36,182 nucleotides of DNA from contig DHKB01000031.1 of the NCBI GenBank assembly GCA_002407045.1, positions 1-36,182 of the forward strand, read 5' to 3'. Within the stretch, counting starts at the first letter, position 1; every line of letters starts with the position of its first letter. The notes under the pieces are model-generated. The model had not been told where the DNA came from and searched no databases. It saw nothing but the letters and a program-made list of their open reading frames with translations. Positions 9,253-17,415 of this stretch are shown piece by piece. Origin of the DNA: Candidatus Bruticola papionis (lineage in GTDB: Bacteria; Vulcanimicrobiota; Xenobia; Xenobiales; Xenobiaceae). The translations under genes were made by a program, and so were the position numbers.

Positions 9253-9331
9253 AGTTTGAATCTGGGGCGAAGAGTGTTTTTTTGTTCTGTTTGTGACAAC
9301 TAAATGATGAATAGTGAGGCCGGAAACTAAA

Positions 9332-10867
9332 ATGGAAGTAATGACAACTCTGGAAAGGCAAATTCAGAGAAATCGCCGTTTACTGGATAGCGATCCCAAT
9401 AATGTCGATTTGATGCTTACCTACGCGCTGGATTGTCTTCGCCGCGATTTGCGCTTTGAGGCCTTAGTCACTTTCCAGAAAGCACTTAAACAAAAAGAAA
9501 CGGCCGAGGCGCGTTTAGCATTGGCCAAAATCTTCTATTTGCAATCTCTTTATCACGAAGCGTATGATGAGTTGCGCCGTCTGTTCCAGATCGATTCCAT
9601 AAATATTGAGGGCCATGCGCTTTTACATTTGCTCAATGATAAAGAGAGCGCTCCGTCTGACCTAGCTCCTCGTTTAGCTTTTGTTCCTTCTAGAGCTGCT
9701 TTGAGCGATGAACTTATCAATGCACGCAACGAGCGTGATTTGTATCGTCGTGAAGTCCAAGAATATGAGGCCATAGCCGCTAATGGTGTCAATGATCCTG
9801 AGCCTATTTTACTCTATTGCTTAAAAGAAGCCCAAAAGCGCACTGAACGTGTCAATAAATATTTGGAGATAATGAATGGCTGGGAGCCTCTGGCTATAGA
9901 TATGCCTGGGTTCTTGCCTGCTGATTCTACTGCTGCGAAGCCCGTCGAAGATGCTCCTGCTCCTACTGAGGCAGAGAAGTCCGTTGTCAGCTCAAGTGCT
10001 AAAGAAGCTGAGGCTGCTTCTGAAAGTGAACCTGAAGCAGAAGAAGTACATTCCAAGCGTGGTAAAAAATCCAGACGTAAGCGCAACAAGGAGAATCGTC
10101 ACAACCAAGCCCAAACTTCCGGAAGCAATGAGCCTGAGCGTAAAGAAGAGTCCCAGGCCGCTTCTGAGGTCGCTTTGTCCGCACCTTCTTCTGAGCTCAC
10201 AGAGGTTGTTTCTGCGCCAGAACTTGCTGCGGACGAAAAAGCCTCTGAACCTGAAGTTGAATCTGTACAAGCTGCCGAAAGCTCAAATATTGAGACTGTG
10301 ACTGCTCCTGACACTGAGATTGAATCTGACAACCAGGGAAGTTCTATTGCTGCAACTGATGTAGCTGACAGTAATGAAGCTAACGTCGTTGAAGGTACAG
10401 AGAGCAGTGGTGAGGGTGAACTGGAGAGTGCTACAGAAACACCCGAGCTTGTTGAAGCTGCTGTCGCTAGTGCAGAAGAGGCTCAAGCTGAAGCTAAGAT
10501 AGACATTCCTAGTGAAGAAGATCTGGCCAGAGAAGCTATGTTCGCCGAGCCTTTGGCTAACATGTGCCGTATTAAAGGCACCGTCAGAGCTATCATTTTC
10601 ACTTCGCATGGTCGTTTGGTAGCTACTGAAGGTGAATTTGAAGGTGCTGAGGCTTTAGCTATAAAAGCTGCTGATTGCTTAAAAGTTATGAGCTGCCAAG
10701 GAAAGAGTCGCCTTTCCGTTTTAATTAGCGAAAGTAAGGCTTGCTCTATTATTATGCAGCAAATTAGCGATTCTTATTACATATTAGTCGACGGTCGCTC
10801 TATTACCCTTGGTGTATTACGTCAGCGAGTGGAGCGGTGCCGGGCAGAACTGGCTGGTTTTTGTTAA
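9332..10867 (+). CDS. TPR protein with C-terminal roadblock-like domain
   Basis: The start is probably ATG 9332 (GGA about eight bases upstream); GTG 9314 and ATG 9341 are also in frame. The protein has 511 residues. Residues 1-85 hold two or three TPR-like helical repeats (DLMLTYALDCLRRDLRFEAL). A further helical stretch runs to about 190, and residues 200-400 are a very acidic Ala/Glu/Ser/Pro-rich disordered linker with a basic patch (KRGKKSRRKRNKEN). The final ~100 residues (from LANMCRIKGTVRAIIFTSHG) show the beta-beta-alpha-beta pattern of a roadblock fold, ending ISDSYYILVDGRSITLGVLR. This could pair with the stand-alone roadblock protein 79 bases upstream. The next gene begins at the base after its stop codon. 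The TPR and linker parts are clear; the roadblock assignment is by pattern. Confidence 0.68.
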   Translation: MEVMTTLERQIQRNRRLLDSDPNNVDLMLTYALDCLRRDLRFEALVTFQKALKQKETAEARLALAKIFYLQSLYHEAYDELRRLFQIDSINIEGHALLHLLNDKESAPSDLAPRLAFVPSRAALSDELINARNERDLYRREVQEYEAIAANGVNDPEPILLYCLKEAQKRTERVNKYLEIMNGWEPLAIDMPGFLPADSTAAKPVEDAPAPTEAEKSVVSSSAKEAEAASESEPEAEEVHSKRGKKSRRKRNKENRHNQAQTSGSNEPERKEESQAASEVALSAPSSELTEVVSAPELAADEKASEPEVESVQAAESSNIETVTAPDTEIESDNQGSSIAATDVADSNEANVVEGTESSGEGELESATETPELVEAAVASAEEAQAEAKIDIPSEEDLAREAMFAEPLANMCRIKGTVRAIIFTSHGRLVATEGEFEGAEALAIKAADCLKVMSCQGKSRLSVLISESKACSIIMQQISDSYYILVDGRSITLGVLRQRVERCRAELAGFC

Positions 10868-13324
10868 TTGAAAGCAGAGCGCATTGTTTTTAATATAAGC
10901 ACGTATGGTGCTTTGATGGCCGTCCTGGGAGTTTTAGCCTTCCCCGCTATAACGTCTTTAGCCCAGGCCTACAGTAACGGTGCGCTCAGCTCACCTCCGG
11001 TGTCGGAAATAGGGGTGCTCAATTTCTGGAGCCATGTATTTCTAGACTCAGATTCAGGAGCGATGATGAGTATGGGGCGCGGTGCGCTCTCCATGCTCAT
11101 TTTTATTGCCTCTTTGTTGTGGCTCTCTGTGGCTCGCTTGCGCTCTAAATATGGTTTGATTGTGGGCGCAGGCGTGGCTGTTTTGCTCATTTTGAACTGT
11201 TTATCAGCTTATTTTAGTGTCTGTTTTTATGAAAGTTTATTAGACGTTTGCTCTTATGCGTCGGTAGCTGCTTTGTTCTTTTTAGTTGCTTCTCTAGTTA
11301 GAGAATTTTCTTTGCGAGGGAGCATTGCTGGTGCACCATCTCTTCAAAATTTTGGCGCAGAAAAAACAGCCTATTTTGCTCTTAACTTTTTGCAAGTAGT
11401 CGCCTTTTTGGTGATGATTGGCGCCTGGATCCTGTATCTTATCAATCCTGCTTCTGATGGCATCTCCGGCAGCTTTTACAACAAAAATATCTTATCCGTT
11501 TTCTTACTGATGATCCTTCCTAGCGGATTGTTTCGTTTAGCTGAGGCTTGCCGTGAGTTGGAAGTAGAAAAGAGCAATGGTGCCTTAGCTAAAGTTTGTG
11601 CCCAGTCCGTATTTACAGTCTCTGCCTCTGCGCTAGTTATCCTTACTTATAGCCGTTCTTGTTTAGTATTGTTCTGCTTACTGCTGGTGGTTTGGGCTGT
11701 TCTTTTTGCTTACTTATCCGATAAAAAAATCAGTCAGCGTTCTGCTGTATTGTTTGGTGGAGCTGTCACTATACTATTGCTTGCGTCAGTTTTTCTTTGG
11801 ACGCGTTTTTTATCGTTGGCACTTGCTTGTATCGTTGCCGCTTTTGTTTTGGCCTGTAGTAAACTGTTCCGGGGGAGAAGTGGCGGACGCACTCTAGCTG
11901 CGGTTTGTGGGATTTGCTTGGCGCTTATCTGTGGCATAGTTTCCTTTGTCCAAGCCGACACTATGGCTTCCAAAGGAGCACAGCATTTAAGGAAGTTGGG
12001 CAGCAGCAACGACTCTTCACTGGCGTCGCGGTATCAATTCTACAAAGCTTCTTTGAAAATGGCTTTGACTCATCCTGTTTTGGGAGTGGGAGCAGGCAAT
12101 TTTGAGCGTTTTTATCCCGCTTTTCAAACTGATTTCCGCTGGTTTTCCAAGCGTTCCCATTCGTTAAGTTGCGATTTGCTGGCTGAAGGCGGAGCGTTGT
12201 CCTTTGTAATATTTTACTCATTGGCATTTTTTATCTTCAGCAATATTCTTAAAAAATTGCCTGATGATTCTCCTCGTTTGCGTCTTGCCCGGCTATCTTG
12301 TGCTTTAGGCGCTTTGGTTTTGCTTTTACATTCCCAAATCGACATAGACAACCATGTTTTTACATTGCCTGTATGGGGAGTGACTTTGCTCGGCGTGGCT
12401 TGGGGAATGCCAGGCCAGTGGGAATTTGAAAAAAACAATTGCTCAGATGGTTGGAGCAATGGCTCGCGTTACTTTATTGGCAGTAATTGTGTGCCTGTAA
12501 TTATTTTAGTGGCAGCATTTTGCCTGGCTGGACAAGCTTGGGGAGGACAATATTACAGCACGATAGGTAAAATATATCTTGACATGGGAGAGGCGGAGAA
12601 AGCTAGGCAATGTTACAGCTGGGCTTCGGAATACGACCCTAAAATTGGCGAATATTGGAGACAGATGGCTGTACTTACTCTAAATCAATGTGATAGTGAA
12701 GAGAGAGCCAAAAGTTTGGGGCAAAGTATTCGCTTCTGCGCTGTGCAAGCAGCAGCTGCTGATCCCCACAGAGCCTCTGTACAAAGTATTTTGGGACAAG
12801 CTTTCGAAATTAGCGGCGATTTGTCTAAAGCTGAGAAGGCTTATAAGTTTTCTTTATATTTAGATGGAAAAAATTCGCCTGCCTCTTATGCTAATCTGGC
12901 ACGTGTCTATGTACGTCAGAATCAAACTAAAGAAGCAAAAAGAGTTCTAGAAAGTGCTTTTTCAGTCTTTACTGAAGCACTTTTGACTAACGACGATTTA
13001 TTTGATTTCCGTTGTAAAGATATTAAAAATCAGTTGGTGTCGTGCTATTTACAACGCTTTGAGCTCTCTTTATTGGAAAACAATGAAAAAGAGGCCGAAA
13101 AGTATTTATTTAAAGCTTGTAAATTGGAACAGTCTTTGCCTAACAACCTGAAAGAGGCGGCTCTCTATTTGCTGGAACAAGGAAAAAAACTTAAGGCTAT
13201 TGGTCGTAAAGCCGAAGCTGCTTCTGCTTTTAGCAAAGCTAAGTGTTTTTTATCAACGGCTAAAATTTTCAAACCGGAAGATAAAGAAATTGAAGCTATC
13301 GTGAAATTATTGGCGGAACCTTAA
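10868..13324 (+). CDS. O-antigen ligase/polymerase-like membrane protein with C-terminal TPRs
   Basis: The frame opens with TTG 10868 directly after the previous stop; no clear ribosome site is visible, and ATG 10916 is an alternative. The protein has 818 residues. About a dozen hydrophobic segments fill residues 15-560. Near residue 405 is a Wzy_C-type loop (GVGAGNFERFYPAF, then RSHSLSCDLLAEGG), typical of O-antigen ligases (WaaL), polymerases (Wzy) and protein O-oligosaccharyltransferases. After the last membrane segment (about 540-560) come TPR-like helical repeats to the end (IYLDMGEAEKARQCYSWASE). The family acts at the membrane on lipid-linked glycans. Donor and acceptor cannot be told from sequence; a TPR tail would suit a protein acceptor or a partner scaffold. 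It is last in the operon, directly ahead of a strong terminator. Confidence 0.8.
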   Translation: MKAERIVFNISTYGALMAVLGVLAFPAITSLAQAYSNGALSSPPVSEIGVLNFWSHVFLDSDSGAMMSMGRGALSMLIFIASLLWLSVARLRSKYGLIVGAGVAVLLILNCLSAYFSVCFYESLLDVCSYASVAALFFLVASLVREFSLRGSIAGAPSLQNFGAEKTAYFALNFLQVVAFLVMIGAWILYLINPASDGISGSFYNKNILSVFLLMILPSGLFRLAEACRELEVEKSNGALAKVCAQSVFTVSASALVILTYSRSCLVLFCLLLVVWAVLFAYLSDKKISQRSAVLFGGAVTILLLASVFLWTRFLSLALACIVAAFVLACSKLFRGRSGGRTLAAVCGICLALICGIVSFVQADTMASKGAQHLRKLGSSNDSSLASRYQFYKASLKMALTHPVLGVGAGNFERFYPAFQTDFRWFSKRSHSLSCDLLAEGGALSFVIFYSLAFFIFSNILKKLPDDSPRLRLARLSCALGALVLLLHSQIDIDNHVFTLPVWGVTLLGVAWGMPGQWEFEKNNCSDGWSNGSRYFIGSNCVPVIILVAAFCLAGQAWGGQYYSTIGKIYLDMGEAEKARQCYSWASEYDPKIGEYWRQMAVLTLNQCDSEERAKSLGQSIRFCAVQAAAADPHRASVQSILGQAFEISGDLSKAEKAYKFSLYLDGKNSPASYANLARVYVRQNQTKEAKRVLESAFSVFTEALLTNDDLFDFRCKDIKNQLVSCYLQRFELSLLENNEKEAEKYLFKACKLEQSLPNNLKEAALYLLEQGKKLKAIGRKAEAASAFSKAKCFLSTAKIFKPEDKEIEAIVKLLAEP

Positions 13325-13343
13325 TTGATAAGCTTGCCGATAT

Positions 13344-13388
13344 AAGTGAAAGTCCCACGGATTGATAAAATCCGTGGGACTTTCACTT
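13344..13388. terminator. Bidirectional terminator with 20-bp perfect stem
   Basis: The arm at 13344-13363 is perfectly complementary to 13369-13388 with a five-base loop (GATAA). It lies between the convergent stops of the TPR-operon's last gene (13324) and the C39-like peptidase gene (13409). There is no long T-run, but both arms end in AT-rich sequence, so it can serve both directions. Confidence 0.8.
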
Positions 13389-13408
13389 TATCAATTGATA
13401 TTGTCTTA

Positions 13409-14161
13409 CTATTGAGCGGAAGCCATATAAACATCACTCTGAGGAGCTTCAATTCTATTGGCATAGAAAACGAAGTTTCCATCGGGATGCTGAGGAGCCG
13501 TGTTCATAGCTTGCTTGGTGGTAGTACGCAATTCTCCGGTGGCCGGATCGGCGATAGTTACGGTGTCACCTTCGGTCTTGACGATAGTCACAATATGACC
13601 ACGGCCGGAAGGGGAGAACTCCGGACCATTCAAAGCTACGATAACAGGGGTTTTCTCTTGGTTGACTTTGTGATCGATGAGCTCCCAAGAACCGGCATTG
13701 AGATCTCCACCATCTTTCCAATTGTAGCCAGCTTTGCTACACTCAGAATTTAAGGCGTTGAGAAGCTCGAAACCGTATTTATTGTTGATATCATAATCAG
13801 TTAAGTTCTGACCAGTAAGGGCGTTGACAGCCATAGCCACGCTGGTCTGACCGCAAGAAACCGAAGTATTCTGTGCCAGGGGCTTAACTCCCATCTCACC
13901 TGCTTTGGCACTGCCAAAGTTTGAAGGATCGATAACGCCAGTATTCTGACTATTCATTAAGCTCCACAACTGAGGATTTACGCCCTGAATGTCATTTAAA
14001 TTGATAGGAGCTTGAGGCTGAGCGAGAGCTTTGGGCATAGGAGCCTTATTCACTTGCTCAAACATCTGAGAAAAGGCGAGCGAATTTACTTCGGGCTCTC
14101 TGTCCAGACGTTTTTCAATTTGCTCTATACGATTCATTGCTTGCTGAATGTTATTGAGCAT
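13409..14161 (-). CDS. C39-like (papain-fold) cysteine peptidase
   Basis: The start is ATG 14161, with AGGAGG seven bases upstream. The protein has 250 residues. The catalytic set is visible: Cys103 in NTSVSCGQTSVAMAVNAL, His189 in SGRGHIVTIV and Asp205 in TIADPATGE. The spacing and the C-G-x-x-S/A context fit Peptidase_C39_2-type proteins. Residues 1-37 form an amphipathic helix (NIQQAMNRIEQIEKRL) and a short SLAFSQMFEQ segment instead of a cleavable signal peptide. A Pro/Ala-rich linker (about 40-60) follows. There is no ABC transporter or membrane domain, so this is not a bacteriocin-export peptidase. The substrate is unknown. It is transcribed alone, divergent from lon, and possibly shares control elements in the gap. 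Confidence 0.72.
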   Translation of the reverse strand: MLNNIQQAMNRIEQIEKRLDREPEVNSLAFSQMFEQVNKAPMPKALAQPQAPINLNDIQGVNPQLWSLMNSQNTGVIDPSNFGSAKAGEMGVKPLAQNTSVSCGQTSVAMAVNALTGQNLTDYDINNKYGFELLNALNSECSKAGYNWKDGGDLNAGSWELIDHKVNQEKTPVIVALNGPEFSPSGRGHIVTIVKTEGDTVTIADPATGELRTTTKQAMNTAPQHPDGNFVFYANRIEAPQSDVYMASAQ

Positions 14162-14210
14162 AAACAACCCTCCTGATTGAAAATAGCCAATTCTGCAAAA
14201 AATCTGCCAT

Positions 14211-14241
14211 TGTATACAAGTATTCTACTCTATTTTGTCAA
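14211..14241 (-). promoter_or_regulatory. Candidate promoter of the C39-like peptidase gene
   Basis: On the - strand there is a perfect TTGACA (+ strand 14236-14241). It is followed, 17-19 bases on, by TGTATACA, an imperfect -10. The start codon lies about 50 bases further. The -35 box is convincing; the -10 spacing or sequence is not ideal. Confidence 0.4.
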
Positions 14242-14330
14242 GCATAAACGTGCCTATAGGTTAAATTTCAATTAACATTAAGGGCCGAATGATTGCTTAA
14301 CTGGTGCTTGGTTAGCGATCTTCAGAACAA

Positions 14331-14347
14331 TTGGCTTTCAAAGCCAA
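14331..14347. promoter_or_regulatory. 17-bp perfect inverted repeat, possible operator
   Basis: TTGGCTTTCAAAGCCAA has eight-base arms around a single central C. It lies about 170 bases upstream of each of two divergent genes, far from any T-run, so it fits a repressor or activator dimer site better than a terminator. No regulator gene is nearby. Confidence 0.35.
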
Positions 14348-14539
14348 CTCATTTCCGAAACTTTGATCGAGACTATTGGCGCACACTACCAATCTTTTCT
14401 CCATAAATAGACCTAAACTCTTCTCTGCTGTAGTCTTGAGCATATTCGTTATTATACTGCACAAGTTAGTCGTTTCCAATACAGCCATCTTTACGCGGAA
14501 AAAGGAAGGCCTTTTGCGAGCATAGAAACAGGGCAGACC

Positions 14540-17362
14540 ATGACCGAAAACGATAAAAATAACTCTGACTTACTTAAAAAAGACACAAATATAGAAGATA
14601 ACCACAGAGAATGTGTAGTAAATTCTCCAGAAGAAGCTTCCGCTAAAGATGAGATGCTCAAAAAAGAGTCATCTGTCAATGATGAAATAGAGCCTTCGGC
14701 AAACCAAGCAGAGGCAAAATCAGAGACGCTTGCTAAAGAAGTTACCAATGCGGATCAAGAATCTGTTGACGACGAAGCTTTCGTCTTTGTTGATAGCGAT
14801 GCACCTGAGGAACCTAATGCTTTAGAGCGCTTAACGGAGACTATCATTAGCGATTGGCAAAAGCGAAATGCTGAAAGAAAGGCTGAAGAATCTAAAGAAG
14901 AAGCCGCTGCAACTGCTACTGATATGCCAACCAATTTTGAAATTATTACCCCCACAGGTAGTGCTTCCGAGCCGGAGCAGAAAAAAAATGACGCCGAACT
15001 TGAGGCTGAACGTCAAAAACAGCGTTTCTCGCTCTTTGAGTCTCAAGAGTTGGTAATGTTGCCTATCCCAGAACTGGTAGTTTTTCCCAACGTTATTTTA
15101 CCTGTCTCTATTGAGACCGAGAGTGCTATCAAAGCGGTAGAATATGCAATCGACAAGGATGTGCCTTTATTCTTAATTACTAGGCGTAAGAGTGATCAAG
15201 TAAATGTAGCTAAGACCACTTTATATAAAACTGGTTGTATTTGTGCTCCCGTTCAGGCTTTACGCTTAAGCAATGGCAGTTTTCGCTTAGTTTTACATGG
15301 CATTGCCAGGGCTAGAGTGAAAAAAATTACTTCACGCAAACCTTTTGCCAAAGTCATGCTTGAAGTAGTTAATGACATTAATAGCGATAGCTCGGAAACC
15401 GAAGCCGCTGTGCAAGTGATCTCTCACCAATTTCGCCAGGTCGCCTCTCTAAGCTCCAACATTTCGCCCGAATTAGTTATGGCTATGTCTAACGTACATA
15501 ATCCGGGCCAAATTGCCGATTTAGTCGCGGCCAATTTGAGTCTGAGCACTAAAGAAAAACAGTCTGTTTTAGATATTGATGACGTTTGTGCCCGCTTGCA
15601 TAAAGTCTCTCTTTTACTTTCTAAAGAGATCGAAATTCTCAAAATTGAGAATAAAATTCAGAATAAAGCTGAAATGGAGATGGTCAAAGGACACAAAGAA
15701 TACTTCTTGCGTCAACAGCTCAAGGCTATTCAAGAAGAGCTTGGAGATGGAGTAGATGAAGATGCCGACGTTCAGAGGCTGAAAGAAGGCATTGAGTCTA
15801 GTGGTATGCCCAAAGAAGCGGCCGAACATGCTTCTAAAGAGGTTAAGCGCCTTAGTCGTATGTCGTCAGCTTCTCCTGACTACAATATGATTTACACTTA
15901 TGTAGATCGTCTCTTGCAATTTCCTTGGAATAAGTCGACTCAAGATAGTTTGGATCTAAAAAAAGCGGCGGCTATTTTAGATGAAGAACATTATGGACTA
16001 AAAGAAGTTAAAGAGCGCATTTTGGAATTTTTGTCGGTGCGCAAATTAAAAGAAAACCATCGTGGCTCCATAATTTGCTTTGTGGGCCCGCCAGGTGTAG
16101 GTAAAACTTCTTTAGGACGTTCTATTGCTCATACTATGGGGCGTAAGTTTAATCGCACCTCTTTGGGAGGCGTACGCGATGAAGCTGAAATACGCGGCCA
16201 TCGCAGTACCTATATTGGATCTATGCCTGGGCGCATAGTGCAAGCTATGTGCAATGCTGGTTCCAGTAATCCAGTTATTATGCTAGATGAAATAGACAAG
16301 CTTGGAGCTGACTACAGAGGTGATCCTTCAGCTGCTTTATTGGAAGCTTTAGATCCTGAACAAAATAGTGAATTTAAGGATAACTATTATGGCATTCCCG
16401 TTGATTTATCTTCGGTAATGTTCATCATGACTGCCAATGTTTTGGACACCATTCCTCCTGCTTTGCGGGATCGTATGGAAATTATACGCTTGTCTGGTTA
16501 CACTCTGGAAGAAAAGATGGAGATAGCCAAAGGTTTTCTGCTGCCTCGCCAGCGCGAAGAAAATGGCTTAAACGCCAAACTTTTCAGTTTAACAGATGAC
16601 GCTTTGCGCTGCGTCATAAAAGAATATACTAGAGAAGCTGGTGTGCGCGGTTTAGAACGTGAAATTGCTGGTTTGTGCCGCAAAGTTGCTCGTAAAATTA
16701 CCGAATCACGCCGACCTCGTACTAAGTTTAAAACTTTAACTGTTGGCGATGTTCATGAATTTTTAGGTGTAGCTCCTTATTCAGAGACTGACAATATCGA
16801 TCCTAATCCTATGCCCGGTTGCGTGCAAGGATTGTCTTGGACTCAGGTAGGAGGCGAGATGCTAACTATAGAGACCAACATAATCCCTGGTAAAGGCAAA
16901 GTTACTCTGACCGGCAACTTGGGCCAAGTTATGAAAGAATCGGCGAAGACGGCTATTACTTGGGCTCGTGGTTTCCTAAATGCTCAAGGTATAGAGTTCG
17001 ATTATTATAAACACGATATTCATGTACACGTGCCTGAAGGAGCCATTCCCAAAGATGGCCCTTCTGCTGGCATTACTTTAGCTAGTGCTTTTATTTCTGC
17101 TGCTCTCGATAAACCTGCCCGCCAAGATTTGGCTATGACTGGAGAAATTACTCTCACTGGCCGAGTTATGGCTATAGGAGGAGTTAAAGAAAAAGTTTTA
17201 GCTGCTTTTAATGCCGATATACGTGAAGTTATTTTGCCTGAAGAGAACAGGCGTCATCTTCAGGAAATACCGGAAGATATACGTAAGCAAATCGTGTTCC
17301 ATTTTGTAAAACGTGCCGAAGAAGTAATCGATATTGTAATTTTCGGTGACAAAGCTGAATAG
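14540..17362 (+). CDS. lon: ATP-dependent Lon protease with acidic N-terminal extension
   Basis: The 940-residue protein is an AAA+ serine protease that degrades misfolded and regulatory proteins in the cytoplasm. About 170 acidic, low-complexity residues precede the LON substrate-binding domain, which begins near ELVMLPIPELVVFPNVILPV. The AAA+ module has Walker A GPPGVGKTS (Lys522) and Walker B VIMLDEID. The protease domain has Ser842 in PKDGPSAG and Lys885 in GGVKEKVL; their separation of 43 residues equals that of E. coli Lon (Ser679/Lys722). Typical Lon has about 780-810 residues, so the extension accounts for the extra length. The start is ATG 14540; the ribosome site is weak (GGGCAG). 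A rhomboid-like gene follows 53 bases later. Everything needed for activity is present. Confidence 0.97.
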   Translation: MTENDKNNSDLLKKDTNIEDNHRECVVNSPEEASAKDEMLKKESSVNDEIEPSANQAEAKSETLAKEVTNADQESVDDEAFVFVDSDAPEEPNALERLTETIISDWQKRNAERKAEESKEEAAATATDMPTNFEIITPTGSASEPEQKKNDAELEAERQKQRFSLFESQELVMLPIPELVVFPNVILPVSIETESAIKAVEYAIDKDVPLFLITRRKSDQVNVAKTTLYKTGCICAPVQALRLSNGSFRLVLHGIARARVKKITSRKPFAKVMLEVVNDINSDSSETEAAVQVISHQFRQVASLSSNISPELVMAMSNVHNPGQIADLVAANLSLSTKEKQSVLDIDDVCARLHKVSLLLSKEIEILKIENKIQNKAEMEMVKGHKEYFLRQQLKAIQEELGDGVDEDADVQRLKEGIESSGMPKEAAEHASKEVKRLSRMSSASPDYNMIYTYVDRLLQFPWNKSTQDSLDLKKAAAILDEEHYGLKEVKERILEFLSVRKLKENHRGSIICFVGPPGVGKTSLGRSIAHTMGRKFNRTSLGGVRDEAEIRGHRSTYIGSMPGRIVQAMCNAGSSNPVIMLDEIDKLGADYRGDPSAALLEALDPEQNSEFKDNYYGIPVDLSSVMFIMTANVLDTIPPALRDRMEIIRLSGYTLEEKMEIAKGFLLPRQREENGLNAKLFSLTDDALRCVIKEYTREAGVRGLEREIAGLCRKVARKITESRRPRTKFKTLTVGDVHEFLGVAPYSETDNIDPNPMPGCVQGLSWTQVGGEMLTIETNIIPGKGKVTLTGNLGQVMKESAKTAITWARGFLNAQGIEFDYYKHDIHVHVPEGAIPKDGPSAGITLASAFISAALDKPARQDLAMTGEITLTGRVMAIGGVKEKVLAAFNADIREVILPEENRRHLQEIPEDIRKQIVFHFVKRAEEVIDIVIFGDKAE

Positions 17363-17415
17363 ACAAAATCGTTACCATATTTGCCAAACTGCCTGGAATG
17401 GAGAGCTAAACAAGT

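Larger units (their letters stand above)
14162..14539. other. Divergent intergenic region between C39-like peptidase and lon
   Basis: This is 378 bases without a gene. It holds the AGGAGG site and a candidate promoter for the peptidase (14211-14241, - strand), a 17-base perfect inverted repeat (14331-14347), and an ATTATACT box near 14451-14458 that could be the lon -10 element without a convincing -35. I see no CIRCE-like heat-shock operator and no small ORF with a ribosome site. Confidence 0.5.

Noticed and set aside
13346..13753. Open frame on the + strand after the terminator
   Set aside because: It is antisense to the C39-like peptidase, which has a strong ribosome site and intact catalytic motifs.
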